55,000 nucleotides of DNA from Deinococcus sp. YIM 77859 (lineage in GTDB: Bacteria > Deinococcota > Deinococci > Deinococcales > Deinococcaceae). The notes beneath the pieces were generated by a model, which saw only the letters and a program-made list of their open reading frames with translations, made no database searches and had not been told where the DNA came from. The stretch lies in NCBI RefSeq assembly GCF_000745175.1, contig NZ_JQNI01000002.1:1400001-1455000 (forward strand), read 5' to 3'. Positions within the stretch are counted from its first letter, which is position 1. Each line of letters begins with the position of its first letter. Positions 13,070 to 24,876 of the stretch are shown here, in pieces. The position numbers were made by a program, and so were the translations under genes.

Positions 13070-13794
13070 CGTGCTCCTCCCGGCGCAGGCGGCCAGGGCC
13101 GCGGAAACTCGTTGAGGAGGGGACCACCCCGGCGCACTTCCGGCTGTGATTCCGGCGTCTGCCATTTGCGGGGAGCCGCGAGGTCGTACTCGTAGCCCCG
13201 GCCAAAACTGCCTGCCAAGGCGAGCGAGTCCCAGTCTGCCGCGATGTAGGGCACCGGGTTAAAGAGGCGCTGGTGCGAGCGGTCGCGCAGTTCGAGGTGC
13301 AGGTGAGGCGCGCTCACGCACGTTCCCTGCGAGTCGCCGCTCTCCCCGATGGGCTCCCCGCGCTTCACCCGCTGCCCCACCCGCAGCCCCGACCGCACCC
13401 GCAGGTGTCCGTACAGGCTGCTGAGGTTCCCCGCGTGGTCGATCACTACGTTATGGGGCGGGCTGCCGTGCGGACCGTCCACCTCCGCCACCACTCCGTC
13501 CCCGATGGCGAGGACGGGCGTCCCGCAGGGGGCGCTGAAATCCAGCCCCGCGTGGAGCCCCTGGAGGTTCCCGTAGGTGCTCCGCCGCTGCCGGTACGCG
13601 CCCGTCGTGTTCCCGTACCCCTGTCCCAGCAGCCAGGTGTCTGGCCCCGGCGCTCCCCCGAACGGCAACCCGAACTGCCGCGCAGGCCTGGCAATGACGC
13701 TGTCTGGCAAGGCGGGTGCGTAGTGCGCGAGCGCTGCCGCTGACAGCAGGAGAGACACGCCTCCCATCCTGAGCCACGCTCCCTTGAGCAACAT
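13066..13794 (-). CDS. M23 family metallopeptidase (LytM/peptidoglycan endopeptidase-like)
   Basis: A 242-residue exported protein: MLLKGAWLRMGGVSLLLSAAALA is signal-like. The LytM domain has the zinc ligands HAGLD (His81, Asp85) and HLH (His164, His166), plus the glycine-rich YGHLRVRSGLRVGQRVKRG segment. M23 enzymes cut peptide cross-links in peptidoglycan. An ATG nine codons upstream is in frame but adds no signal features; a CAGCAT box 5 bases before 13794 weakly favours this start. The TGA stop overlaps the GTG of the propeller gene, so both are made together and may act as a pair in the envelope. Confidence 0.85.
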   Translation of the reverse strand: MLLKGAWLRMGGVSLLLSAAALAHYAPALPDSVIARPARQFGLPFGGAPGPDTWLLGQGYGNTTGAYRQRRSTYGNLQGLHAGLDFSAPCGTPVLAIGDGVVAEVDGPHGSPPHNVVIDHAGNLSSLYGHLRVRSGLRVGQRVKRGEPIGESGDSQGTCVSAPHLHLELRDRSHQRLFNPVPYIAADWDSLALAGSFGRGYEYDLAAPRKWQTPESQPEVRRGGPLLNEFPRPWPPAPGGAR

Positions 13795-13896
13795 GCACGA
13801 TGCTGACCCGGCTTGAGGCAAAAGACGGTGCGGGGGCTTACAGGCGGTGAGCGGGCGGGCACTGTCGCCGCAACGGTATGGGGAGCCTCTCCCCCT

Positions 13897-14682
<786 letters not shown>

Positions 14683-14688
14683 GCGGGA

Positions 14689-14725
14689 AGCGTACCGCGT
14701 TCGCCCGGCGCCTGCCCTCTACACT
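14689..14725. promoter_or_regulatory. Divergent leaderless promoters, paaG-like gene and ruvX
   Basis: Minus strand TACGCT (14689-14694) is 6 bases from the ATG at 14682; plus strand TACACT (14720-14725) is 6 bases from the ATG at 14732. Confidence 0.65.
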
Positions 14726-14731
14726 GCACCC

Positions 14732-15127
14732 ATGACCGCTCCCGCCTCTTCCCTGCCCCTCATCCTGGCGCTGGACGTGAGCAAGTCACGGATCGGCTTT
14801 GCGGTGAATGCCGGTCGCCTCGCGTTCGGACGGGGCAGCGTGCCCCGCAAAAGGCTGCCGCTGGACCTCAAGGCTGTACGCCTGAAGGTGGAGGAGACCG
14901 GCGCCGAACTGCTGCTGCTGGGGCTGCCGCTGCGCACGGACGGAGCCCCAAGCCCCAGCGCCGACCGGGTGCGGGCCTTTGGCCGGGTGCTGGCGGAACA
15001 GGGGTACCGAGTCGAGTACCAGGACGAACGCTTCACCACCCAGCGTGCCCGCGCCCTGGGCGCCGCCGACGAGGACGAGGCCGCAGCGGTGCAGATTCTA
15101 GAACTGTATCTCCTGGGGAAGACCTGA
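14732..15127 (+). CDS. ruvX: RuvX/YqgF family nuclease (putative pre-16S rRNA nuclease)
   Basis: A 131-residue RNase H-fold protein. LALDVSKSRIGFAV contains the first catalytic Asp (about residue 13), LLLLGLPLRTDG the second strand with the conserved G-x-P, and DERFTTQRA the third acidic motif (family: DERxTT). The family is essential in E. coli, where YqgF trims the 5' end of 16S rRNA; it was first proposed as a Holliday junction resolvase. The first Asp context is DVSKSRIG rather than the usual DxGxxRIG, a mild departure. ATG 14732 is set by TACACT 6 bases upstream. The nearest plus-strand gene follows after 525 bases. Confidence 0.87.
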   Translation: MTAPASSLPLILALDVSKSRIGFAVNAGRLAFGRGSVPRKRLPLDLKAVRLKVEETGAELLLLGLPLRTDGAPSPSADRVRAFGRVLAEQGYRVEYQDERFTTQRARALGAADEDEAAAVQILELYLLGKT

Positions 15128-15458
15128 ATGGGGATAAAGTACTCCTCGTCCGTGGCTCCCCGTAACAGACACACGAAAAATGCAGAAGCTCGAACTCCTC
15201 CCCTGAGGATGAGAATAAAGTTGGAATACCTTAACAGGATGGAGGGCCCCCAGAGGGCTCATCTCCGAGAGGCTGCCTTTGGGGAGCCTCTGTTAGGTTT
15301 TCTAACGGTAGAACGGGAACCGCCCGTGCCTGCGCTCGGCCTCTTTCTCACAGGAAATTCCCGTGGGCAGCGGGAAATAGCTCGCCCCAGGACGTATCAG
15401 CTGATGGGTTTCTTACAACTCATGAAGGAAATTTGACGTCTGTAGCGAACAAACATTG
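15128..15458. other. Gene-free stretch with stem-loops
   Basis: The gap between ruvX and the DUF11 lipoprotein gene is 525 bases. Apart from the hairpins at 15248-15306 and the promoter at 15459-15487, no gene or RNA family was recognised. GC content is visibly lower than in neighbouring genes. Confidence 0.5.
15248..15306 (+). other. Competing stem-loops in the ruvX downstream region
   Basis: Three pairings: CCCCAGAGG (15248-15256) with CCTTTGGGG (15276-15284, one G-U); AGAGGCT (15268-15274) with AGCCTCT (15285-15291); and GTTAG (15292-15296) with CTAAC (15302-15306). The first two interlock and are unlikely to form together. It could be the end of the ruvX transcript or a structured RNA; there is no T-tract. 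Confidence 0.45.
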
Positions 15459-15487
15459 TTGACACCCCCTGAGGGCATTCCTATACT
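15459..15487 (+). promoter_or_regulatory. Strong sigma-70 promoter of the DUF11 lipoprotein gene
   Basis: TTGACA (15459-15464), 17-base spacer, TATACT (15482-15487): the best promoter in the window. Start of transcription is expected near 15494, giving a leader of about 160 bases. The leader begins with the hairpin AGGAT (15494-15498) / ATCCT (15503-15507). Confidence 0.8.
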
Positions 15488-15652
15488 CACCTAAGGATTC
15501 ACATCCTCGCTTAACGTGCCCCCTATGTCGTGGGTTGCGACAGAGCGGACAGGAGCAGGAAACTCGGCAACTGGCCTCCGGTCCACTCCACACACGCAGC
15601 AGACACAAGAGGACAGCAAGCAGGATGGAAAATCCCCCTCAACGGAGGAAGT

Positions 15653-18559
15653 ATGAATAAGAACATCGCTTTGCTGGCCCTGACGGGTGTGCTGACGCTG
15701 GCGTCGTGCAGTGGCGGCCCGAACGTGACCACTCCCCCTGAGACGCAGAATCCCGTCACTACGGGCAGCCTGACCATCGTGAAGCCGGACACGGTGACCG
15801 CCGTTGTGCGTAACAGCGCGGGTACGGACGTTGCTCCCAGCAGCTACAGCGCCCTGGCTCCCGGCAACTACACGGTGACCTTCTCGCGCGAAGGCTACGT
15901 CAGCCAGACGGCCAACTTCACCATTGTGGCGGGTCAAAACACCCAGGTGACCGCCCCCAACCTCACCCAGAACCCCAGTACCACCCCCAGCCGTGGCGTC
16001 TACTACATCGGTGCGAACGGTGCCCTGACGGCCATCCCCGCCGCTGACCTGGAAGCCCTCCGGAACGGCGACGCCAGCCGCTTTGTGTTTAACGCCTGGC
16101 TGGAAGACGAGGCCGGAGGCGTGACTGTGAGCGATGCCAACGCGATCAGCGGCACGCCCTCTGCCGGTGAGCAGATCGAAGTCGCCCCCGACCGTACCCA
16201 GAACCTCGCCGTAGCTTACGTGGGCTACCGTGCCGCCGACGGCAACGTGTACCCGGTTGCGGGCGCGACGGTGCGCTGGAACATTACGGGTGCCCCCGAC
16301 TACGCGGAGCTGTTCGAGGACGTTGACGAAGGGGATGAGCTGACGCCCGAGCAGCAGGCAGCTCTGGCCGCCTTCCTCGCTGGCAGTGAGGGAGCCGTGA
16401 TCTTTGGTGCAGCCGACGACGGCGGCAACGACACGGGCTTCACGGGCGGCATCACGCCCCCTAGCGTAGCGCAGCCCCTCTCCATCAGCGCGAACGCCAA
16501 GCAGGCCGACACCATCACCAACTACGTGGGTGGCAGCAACCTGCCCTTCCCGGCCAGCAACAACACCTACCCGCTGAACAACGCCACCGGCGTGACCAGC
16601 GCCAACGTCAACGGCCTCACCTGGACCACCCTGTTCGCCAACCGCGACTACGCAGCGGCGGAAGTGGTGGCCGTGGCCTTTATCGACGGCATCGAGATCG
16701 ACAAGGCCGTCCTGAACAAGTACTTCGCGCCGCGCCCCGAGCTGACGATCGACAAGCGCATCGTTACCGATAGCGACGGTGACAACAACGGCGTCGTATC
16801 TGTCACCGGTGGAACGGTCACCCTGGACATCGAGGTCCGTAACAACGGCGGCATTGCGACGGATATTGACGTCAGCGACCTGCTCAATCTGGGGAACGCC
16901 GACGATTACGCCATCGTTGGCGGCACGGTACAGGTCCTTGACGAGAATGGCACTGTCGTTGACAGCATCCCGGTGGCTGAGGGGGCCGACGGCTTCGACT
17001 ACACCATCGACGAGCTGGACGAAGGTGAAGCCCGCATCTTCCGCTTCACGGTTGATGCCGACGCTCCTGGTGCGTACTGCGACACCGGCGTCATCACCAG
17101 CTACAACTCGCCCTTCTTCGGCGCCTTCGACAATGTCAACCTTGCTGATGAGGCCTGTGCGATCTTTACCGCGCCGCAGTTCACCATCACCAAGACCTTT
17201 GCAAACGGCGCGACCACGGCCGTGGCTTCTGCTGGCCAGAGCGTCCCGGTCACCATCACCGTCCGGAACAACGGCAACGCAACCGGCACCTTCGATGGCG
17301 TGAGCGAATTCCTCAGCCGCGTGAATGGGGCTCCCGTTCCTCCCACCACCAACGACCCCAACTACAGTGTCAGCAACCCCAGCGCGGGTGGTGTGGTCAC
17401 GGGCGACAGCATCACCTGGGATCCCGCGACGCCGATCATCCTGGCTCCCGGCGATTCCCAGACCTTTACCTTCAACGTGCAGGCCAGCGCGGACGGCCAG
17501 TACTGCGACGTGGCAACCACCGGCGAAGTTAGCTTCGGCACTGCCCCGACCTCCAACGAGGCCTGCCTTGTGGTCGTCACGCCCACCATCACCAAGACCA
17601 ACAACCCGCGTGTCCTGCGCCCGGGTCAGGGGTACACGAGCACCATCACGGTCCGCAACCCCTCGACCTACACCCCCATCACGGTCAACGTCAACGACAC
17701 GCTGGGCTTCAACAACAGCAACAACGGCTACGTGACCTTCAGTGGGGCCACCTACAGTGTGAATGGCAACCCCGCCGTTGCGGTGACCTCCGCCAACAAC
17801 GCGGTCAGCACTGGCAACGTCACCATCCCTGCGAATGGCACCCTGGTTCTCACGGTGAACAGCACCATCCCGCTGGGTGCGGGCGGTACCTACTGCAACG
17901 TGGCGACCTTCGTGCCCACGTTCAACCCCAACTTCACGCCCAACAGCGCCCGCGACTGCGTGTTCGTGCAGACCAACGTCGCGCTCCAGACGCAGCTCAC
18001 CGACACGGTCGACCCGATCACCCGCAACAACGGTGCCAACGCCGACGGCCGCACCACCTACGTGAGCGTTCTGTCCAACGAAGTCGCGTCCAACGAAACG
18101 GTGGGCAACAGCACCATCTCGTACGCCTTCGGTGCGCAGACGGGTGTCGTGGATGGTGACCCGAGTGGTGATGGTAGCGTCAACCCGGGTGACGGCCTGT
18201 TCAACAACCCAACCGCCACCCGCGTGTACTTCGATCCTACGCCGCAGCGTGACCCAGTCACCGGTGCTGTGGTGTCCGATTACAACAACGCGACGGCGGT
18301 CCAGCTTAACCAGGGCGCGGACTACACCATCACCAGCAACGCGGGTGGCGAGCAGGTGCTCAACATCACCCGTGCGCTGCCCCCCGGTGCTGCGTTCTTC
18401 GTCGTTCACGAGAACGTCTCGGTTTCCCCGGCTGTGCCGACGACAAACCCCAATACGGGCAACAACCTGTACTCCACCAACTACGTGTGGGTCACGCGGG
18501 GCGTGGCGAGCGGCACCACCTACAGCGCGACCAGCGCCGAGCCGACCTCCGTTCGCTAA
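15653..18559 (+). CDS. Large secreted lipoprotein with three DUF11-type repeats
   Basis: A 968-residue protein with the lipoprotein signal MNKNIALLALTGVLTLASC (Cys19). A PEGA-like domain follows (about residues 40-105, SYSALAPGNYTVTFSREGY). DUF11-type Ig-like repeats begin at about residues 363 (ELTIDKRIV), 509 (QFTITKTFA) and 643 (TPTITKTNN). Each ends with one Cys in a YC[DN] motif and a second in EAC or RDC about 30 residues on, so each probably has its own disulfide. Residues 770-968 are a separate beta-rich tail. Role: surface or envelope structural protein, not an enzyme. GGAGG at 15644-15648 and a consensus promoter suggest high expression. A perfect 12-bp terminator follows. Confidence 0.85.
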   Translation: MNKNIALLALTGVLTLASCSGGPNVTTPPETQNPVTTGSLTIVKPDTVTAVVRNSAGTDVAPSSYSALAPGNYTVTFSREGYVSQTANFTIVAGQNTQVTAPNLTQNPSTTPSRGVYYIGANGALTAIPAADLEALRNGDASRFVFNAWLEDEAGGVTVSDANAISGTPSAGEQIEVAPDRTQNLAVAYVGYRAADGNVYPVAGATVRWNITGAPDYAELFEDVDEGDELTPEQQAALAAFLAGSEGAVIFGAADDGGNDTGFTGGITPPSVAQPLSISANAKQADTITNYVGGSNLPFPASNNTYPLNNATGVTSANVNGLTWTTLFANRDYAAAEVVAVAFIDGIEIDKAVLNKYFAPRPELTIDKRIVTDSDGDNNGVVSVTGGTVTLDIEVRNNGGIATDIDVSDLLNLGNADDYAIVGGTVQVLDENGTVVDSIPVAEGADGFDYTIDELDEGEARIFRFTVDADAPGAYCDTGVITSYNSPFFGAFDNVNLADEACAIFTAPQFTITKTFANGATTAVASAGQSVPVTITVRNNGNATGTFDGVSEFLSRVNGAPVPPTTNDPNYSVSNPSAGGVVTGDSITWDPATPIILAPGDSQTFTFNVQASADGQYCDVATTGEVSFGTAPTSNEACLVVVTPTITKTNNPRVLRPGQGYTSTITVRNPSTYTPITVNVNDTLGFNNSNNGYVTFSGATYSVNGNPAVAVTSANNAVSTGNVTIPANGTLVLTVNSTIPLGAGGTYCNVATFVPTFNPNFTPNSARDCVFVQTNVALQTQLTDTVDPITRNNGANADGRTTYVSVLSNEVASNETVGNSTISYAFGAQTGVVDGDPSGDGSVNPGDGLFNNPTATRVYFDPTPQRDPVTGAVVSDYNNATAVQLNQGADYTITSNAGGEQVLNITRALPPGAAFFVVHENVSVSPAVPTTNPNTGNNLYSTNYVWVTRGVASGTTYSATSAEPTSVR

Positions 18560-18575
18560 AGTTCAAGCTCCTCGC

Positions 18576-18604
18576 AAAGGGAACGCGCACGCGTTCCCTT
18601 TCTT
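18576..18604 (+). terminator. Rho-independent terminator of the DUF11 lipoprotein gene
   Basis: AAAGGGAACGCG (18576-18587) pairs perfectly with CGCGTTCCCTTT (18590-18601), followed by CTT. The A/T ends of the stem make it active in both directions in principle. Confidence 0.85.
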
Positions 18605-18752
18605 GTTATGGGCTATTTCCCTGCCATCTACGAGCGGCACAGCAACCTTTCTCGGCTCCTCTCTGCAGGAAGACAAAACAGAAGTATGTAATATGAGTAA
18701 CATTGCTAGTTTCTTCATGGAAGGCTCTAAAAGTTTGCATAAAGTAAAGAGA

Positions 18753-20030
18753 ATGAAGAGGTTTCTGCTGGTCACCACCTTGCTCCTCGTCGGCTGTAAT
18801 GGTGTACCCGTACCCTCCGCTGCCACTCCCCCGGGGCCCGCACCGGCTCCTCCAGTGACTCAACCCCAACAACCTTCCAACGTGATCGTGGCCCTCGCCG
18901 CAACCCCGGCCGTTTGGACAGCGAACGTGGGTGAAGTGAACCAGCCTGCTATTGAGGCCATCTGGAAGGACAACACGATGACCCCGGTGAAAGGGGAGCT
19001 CCGCTGGGAGACGAGTGACGCCCAGGTTGTGGCCATTGGAGCAGGGGGACAGTTGATCGCCCGTGCTGCCGGACAAGCTGTCGTGACTGTCAGATTTGGA
19101 GACTACAAAGCCGAAATCAGGGTAGCGGTTACTGCTCCTGCACCCACGCCTTCCCCGACGCCGTCACCTGCACCCACACCTACCCCGACGCCGTCACCTG
19201 TACCCACGCCTACCCCTGCTCCTACACCATCCGTGCAAAGCGTTGAAGTTTCGCCCACCTCCGTAGAGGTCCTCCAGGGCCAGCAGGTGGCACTGAAGGT
19301 GCGGGTGTCCGTACTGAACGGGGCCAGCGAGGATGTGGAGTGGCGAACGGAGAACGCTTCGGTCGCTACCGTGTCACCAGGCGGAACTGTGACGGCAGTA
19401 GGTGAAGGACAGACAACGATCACCGTTATCTCGAAAACTGACGAGACAAAAAAAGCCACAGCGCAGATCACCGTAAAGAACCCACTGACCATCAGCCCCC
19501 CGAACCTACGACTCGCGCGCGGGATGGTGGGACAACTCAGCGCCAACAAGCCGCTTGATAGCCGCTCAGGCTGGAAGAGCAGCAACACTGATCTGCTAAC
19601 CATCAAGCAGGACGGTTCGTTCATCCTCTGGAGTCGTCCAGGCCGCGTCACGGTAACCGCCACAGGAATCAGCGGCGAGAAGGCCACGACAGAGGTGACC
19701 GTACTTGACCGCTACCTCAACTTCCATCAGTCGTGGCGTGCCATCTCGGATACCTGCACCCTGAAGTTCGATTACGTCCCCAATACGGATATTGTCGTAC
19801 GTGCTCAAATCGTGAGGGACGGTGGAGAATGTCCTGCCTCTATCCCCGTAATGGTCAAGCGGCGCAATGGTACCATCTATGCAGAAGGACGAATCACGCC
19901 AACGACGCCCTTTACCTTCCTGTTTAAGCCTGTTAAGAGCGATACCGTTGAGGTCTATGCCGAAACCTATGGCCAAATGAGCCTGGAGAATCCGGCTGCA
20001 ACCCTCACTTGGGATGGTGTCGAGTTTTAG
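18753..20030 (+). CDS. Secreted lipoprotein with BIG2 domains and a Pro/Thr linker
   Basis: A 425-residue protein starting MKRFLLVTTLLLVGC, a lipoprotein signal with Cys15. A first BIG2-like Ig domain covers about residues 45-128, then a PT/SP-rich linker of about 32 residues (130-161) encoded by 30-base repeats, then a second BIG2 domain (SVQSVEVSPTSVEVLQGQ, about 160-245), a third degenerate Ig-like domain (TISPPNLRLARG) and a C-terminal domain with two Cys (DTC, GEC). BIG2 domains are adhesion or structural modules of surface proteins. An upstream in-frame ATG (18693) would put charged residues ahead of the signal peptide, so 18753 is preferred. No strong promoter was found. GC content is lower than in the window's core genes. 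Confidence 0.78.
   Translation: MKRFLLVTTLLLVGCNGVPVPSAATPPGPAPAPPVTQPQQPSNVIVALAATPAVWTANVGEVNQPAIEAIWKDNTMTPVKGELRWETSDAQVVAIGAGGQLIARAAGQAVVTVRFGDYKAEIRVAVTAPAPTPSPTPSPAPTPTPTPSPVPTPTPAPTPSVQSVEVSPTSVEVLQGQQVALKVRVSVLNGASEDVEWRTENASVATVSPGGTVTAVGEGQTTITVISKTDETKKATAQITVKNPLTISPPNLRLARGMVGQLSANKPLDSRSGWKSSNTDLLTIKQDGSFILWSRPGRVTVTATGISGEKATTEVTVLDRYLNFHQSWRAISDTCTLKFDYVPNTDIVVRAQIVRDGGECPASIPVMVKRRNGTIYAEGRITPTTPFTFLFKPVKSDTVEVYAETYGQMSLENPAATLTWDGVEF
19140..19229 (+). repeat. Three 30-base tandem repeats encoding a PTPSP linker
   Basis: Units start at 19140, 19170 and 19200. The first two differ at only two bases; the third has diverged in its second half. Translation is a run of A/P/T/S-P pairs linking Ig-like domains. 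Confidence 0.85.
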
Positions 20031-20135
20031 ATCCTGAAGACTTCCCAGGAATAGCCAGAACTGACTGCCCTATGAAACTGCTTGGAAAAAGGTCCAGAAG
20101 ATAGGCAGCCCACTGGCCAACTCAGAACAGAGCTC

Positions 20136-20163
20136 AGGGCGGCCCGTAGGCAGGAGCCGCCCT
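20136..20163. terminator. GC-rich hairpin between convergent genes
   Basis: AGGGCGGC (20136-20143) pairs with GCCGCCCT (20156-20163) around a 12-base loop. No T-tract follows on either strand; it could still block transcription between the lipoprotein gene and the convergent gene at 20199. Confidence 0.4.
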
Positions 20164-20198
20164 CTCCCTGCAGCTGTGGCACTCCACAAAATGCCAGC

Positions 20199-20777
20199 CT
20201 AACGAATAACTTTCTGGAAGTCCTCCATCAACAGCATATACTGCCCCTCTCTTCGCTGCCATAGATGCCAAGTTTCCTGTCCCGCCTTCTCATTGAAACG
20301 GTGGCCTACCCGGTGCAGGACCATTTCCTGCGGGGGAACCTCTAGGAAGCGCAGCTGGGCTGTACGCGCAAGCTCTCCTGCAGGTGTCTCGAAGTACGAC
20401 CAGTAGTGGATGGCCGCCTTGGCGGGTGGCCGGGCAACCGCCGGTAACCTTTCCCAATCCTGACGGGGCAGCAGAAAAACTCGCAGATGTGGTTGCACCA
20501 ATGTCCGCATGGCCAGCAGACCCGGTGGATCGGCAGTCAGGATCAGGAATGGGTACTGGGGATAGTCACCGGTGACCGAGAGGATGAGACGGTTGTGCTG
20601 CACGATGGGCAGAATGTCCCTCGCCCACTTGAAGAAGGACTTGCCCACAATCCTGTGTTGCTCACGCTGTTCGGGGCTCAGCGTCTCTTCAGAGAGCTGG
20701 GTGTACACAGGCGCGGCACGTTCCGAGTATGCCTGAAGAAGTGGATACCAGTGAGGTGAGTTGGTTCTTCCCTTCAT
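20199..20777 (-). CDS. Hypothetical protein, unrecognised
   Basis: A 192-residue protein I do not recognise. It is rich in Trp, Tyr, His and Arg, has no signal peptide or membrane segment and no cysteine, and appears alpha/beta (LILSVTGDYPQYPFLILTAD, HLRVFLLPRQDW). The frame is supported by TAGGCT 7 bases before the ATG and by the absence of a competing frame on the other strand. It converges on the BIG2 lipoprotein gene and is divergent from the acyl-CoA ligase gene, so it is a single-gene unit. Confidence 0.65.
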   Translation of the reverse strand: MKGRTNSPHWYPLLQAYSERAAPVYTQLSEETLSPEQREQHRIVGKSFFKWARDILPIVQHNRLILSVTGDYPQYPFLILTADPPGLLAMRTLVQPHLRVFLLPRQDWERLPAVARPPAKAAIHYWSYFETPAGELARTAQLRFLEVPPQEMVLHRVGHRFNEKAGQETWHLWQRREGQYMLLMEDFQKVIR

Positions 20778-20784
20778 ATCGCGC

Positions 20785-20857
20785 AGCCTAACAGGTTAAC
20801 CGTTACCCGCCCTCCGGCAGCCTGAAAATACGCTGTGCTCGCTCGGTGTTCTAGAAT
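20785..20857. promoter_or_regulatory. Divergent promoters of the orphan gene and acyl-CoA ligase
   Basis: Minus-strand TAGGCT (20785-20790) is 7 bases from the ATG at 20777. Plus-strand TAGAAT (20852-20857) is about 80 bases before the ligase ATG, which instead has a strong ribosome-binding site GGAGGT (20930-20935); this is one of the few leadered genes here. Confidence 0.5.
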
Positions 20858-20940
20858 GCCCCCACACTCAGGCTTCGGCTCTGGCGGCGCGTCCTCACGC
20901 GGCGTGCTGTACGCGTCTCACCTTCCCCTGGAGGTCACCC

Positions 20941-22638
<1,698 letters not shown>

Positions 22639-22649
22639 GCTCCAGCCCG

Positions 22650-22655
22650 TACAAT
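22650..22655 (+). promoter_or_regulatory. -10 box of the esterase gene
   Basis: TACAAT ends 7 bases before the ATG at 22663, 12 bases after the stop of the ligase gene. Confidence 0.6.
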
Positions 22656-22662
22656 CCCCCGT

Positions 22663-23673
<1,011 letters not shown>

Positions 23674-23781
23674 CGCGAATGTAGGGTTCGAGGACGAACC
23701 CGAGCGAAGGGGCCCCAAACAACACACCGCAGGCTCCGCTGTTCCCGCATGCCATCTCACCCGCTCCCCCTGACCAAGCGG

Positions 23782-23787
23782 CACAAT
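23782..23787 (+). promoter_or_regulatory. -10-like box of the C39-like peptidase gene
   Basis: CACAAT ends 7 bases before the ATG at 23795; a C replaces the usual first T. Confidence 0.45.
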
Positions 23788-23794
23788 TCCCTCC

Positions 23795-24862
23795 ATGCGT
23801 GCCGCTCTCCTGACGGCGCTGCTCCTGATGGGCGGCGCAGAGGCCCTGACCATGACGTACCCGAATTCGACCACGGTGATTCACGAGCGCGCGAGCGACT
23901 GGGCGAGCGCGGAGCTGCGGGGTGTGACGCTGCGCGGTGACGCCCTGACCCTTGCCCCGGGCGCAACCAGCGGCACGCTGACGGGCCAGCCCGTCAAGGT
24001 TCCGGCGTTCGACGAACTCGTGCCGTCGTGGAACGCCGTGACTCCGGGCAAGGGTAGCGTCACGGTGGAAGTGCGGACGCGAACCGGCGGGGACTGGAGC
24101 CGCTGGTTTTCTTTTGGAACCTGGCAGAGCGGCGCGGGCCGCAGCAGCCTGAACGGACAAAAGGACGTCACGGGGCAAGTTCTGACCGACACGCTGCGTC
24201 TGAACGCCAAAGCCACCACGTACCAGTACCGGGTCACGCTGCGCGGCGCGGGCACAAGTGTTCGCCTGCTGGCCTTGAACACCGCGGACCGCGCGCAACG
24301 TATGGCTGGGCTGGGACAACCGGGAAACCGAGCGGCCTGGGGCAAGCTGGTGAATGTGCCTCAGCGGTCGCAGATGCTCTACGCAGGCGGCGGCGAGGTC
24401 TGGTGCAGCCCTACCAGCGTCGCCATGATCCTCGCGGCATACGGCGTGAACGTGCCGGTCCCGCAGGCGGCGGAGGGCACCTTTGACCGGGCCTACGGCG
24501 GCACGGGCAACTGGCCCTTTAACACCGCCTATGCCGGAGCGCACGGCCTGCGCGCTTTTCTCACACGCCTTCCCAGCCTCGCAGAAGCCGAGCGGTATAC
24601 GGCGGCGGGGGTTCCTCTCGCCGTCAGCCTGGGCTGGAAAAAAGGCGAACTGCCCGGCGCGCCCCTCACCGCCAGTGACGGACACCTGATGGTCCTCGTT
24701 GGCTTCGACGCCCAAGGGAACCCCGTTCTGAATGACCCTGCGGCGCCCACCGACGCGGCTGTGCGCCGCACCTATCCCCGCGCGGCCTTTGAACGGCAGT
24801 GGCTCTCGCACAGCGGCGGCTTGAGCTACGTCATCGCGCCGCCCAACAAGGCGCTGCCCTAG
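23795..24862 (+). CDS. Secreted C39-like (papain-fold) peptidase
   Basis: A 355-residue protein with a signal peptide (MRAALLTALLLMGGAEA). Residues 20-170 form a beta-rich N-terminal domain; the C-terminal domain is Peptidase_C39_2-like with Cys204 in EVWCSPTS, His297 in SDGHLMVLVG and Asp314 in LNDPAAP, the expected Cys-His-Asp order. NVPQRSQM ahead of the Cys is the usual lead-in. Members are secreted or surface peptidases of unknown target; true bacteriocin exporters carry C39 fused to ABC domains, absent here. A long nested hairpin follows the stop. Confidence 0.83.
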   Translation: MRAALLTALLLMGGAEALTMTYPNSTTVIHERASDWASAELRGVTLRGDALTLAPGATSGTLTGQPVKVPAFDELVPSWNAVTPGKGSVTVEVRTRTGGDWSRWFSFGTWQSGAGRSSLNGQKDVTGQVLTDTLRLNAKATTYQYRVTLRGAGTSVRLLALNTADRAQRMAGLGQPGNRAAWGKLVNVPQRSQMLYAGGGEVWCSPTSVAMILAAYGVNVPVPQAAEGTFDRAYGGTGNWPFNTAYAGAHGLRAFLTRLPSLAEAERYTAAGVPLAVSLGWKKGELPGAPLTASDGHLMVLVGFDAQGNPVLNDPAAPTDAAVRRTYPRAAFERQWLSHSGGLSYVIAPPNKALP

Positions 24863-24876
24863 AACATGCCAACACG

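Noticed and set aside
15491..18409. Open frame of 972 codons on the minus strand, antisense to the DUF11 lipoprotein gene
   Set aside because: Translation is rich in V/G/R/H without domains; it mirrors the GC-biased third positions of the plus-strand gene, which has a promoter, ribosome-binding site, signal peptide and repeats.
20863..20940. Riboswitch in the acyl-CoA ligase leader
   Set aside because: The roughly 80-base leader has no recognisable conserved core or terminator; it is simply a leader with a good ribosome-binding site.
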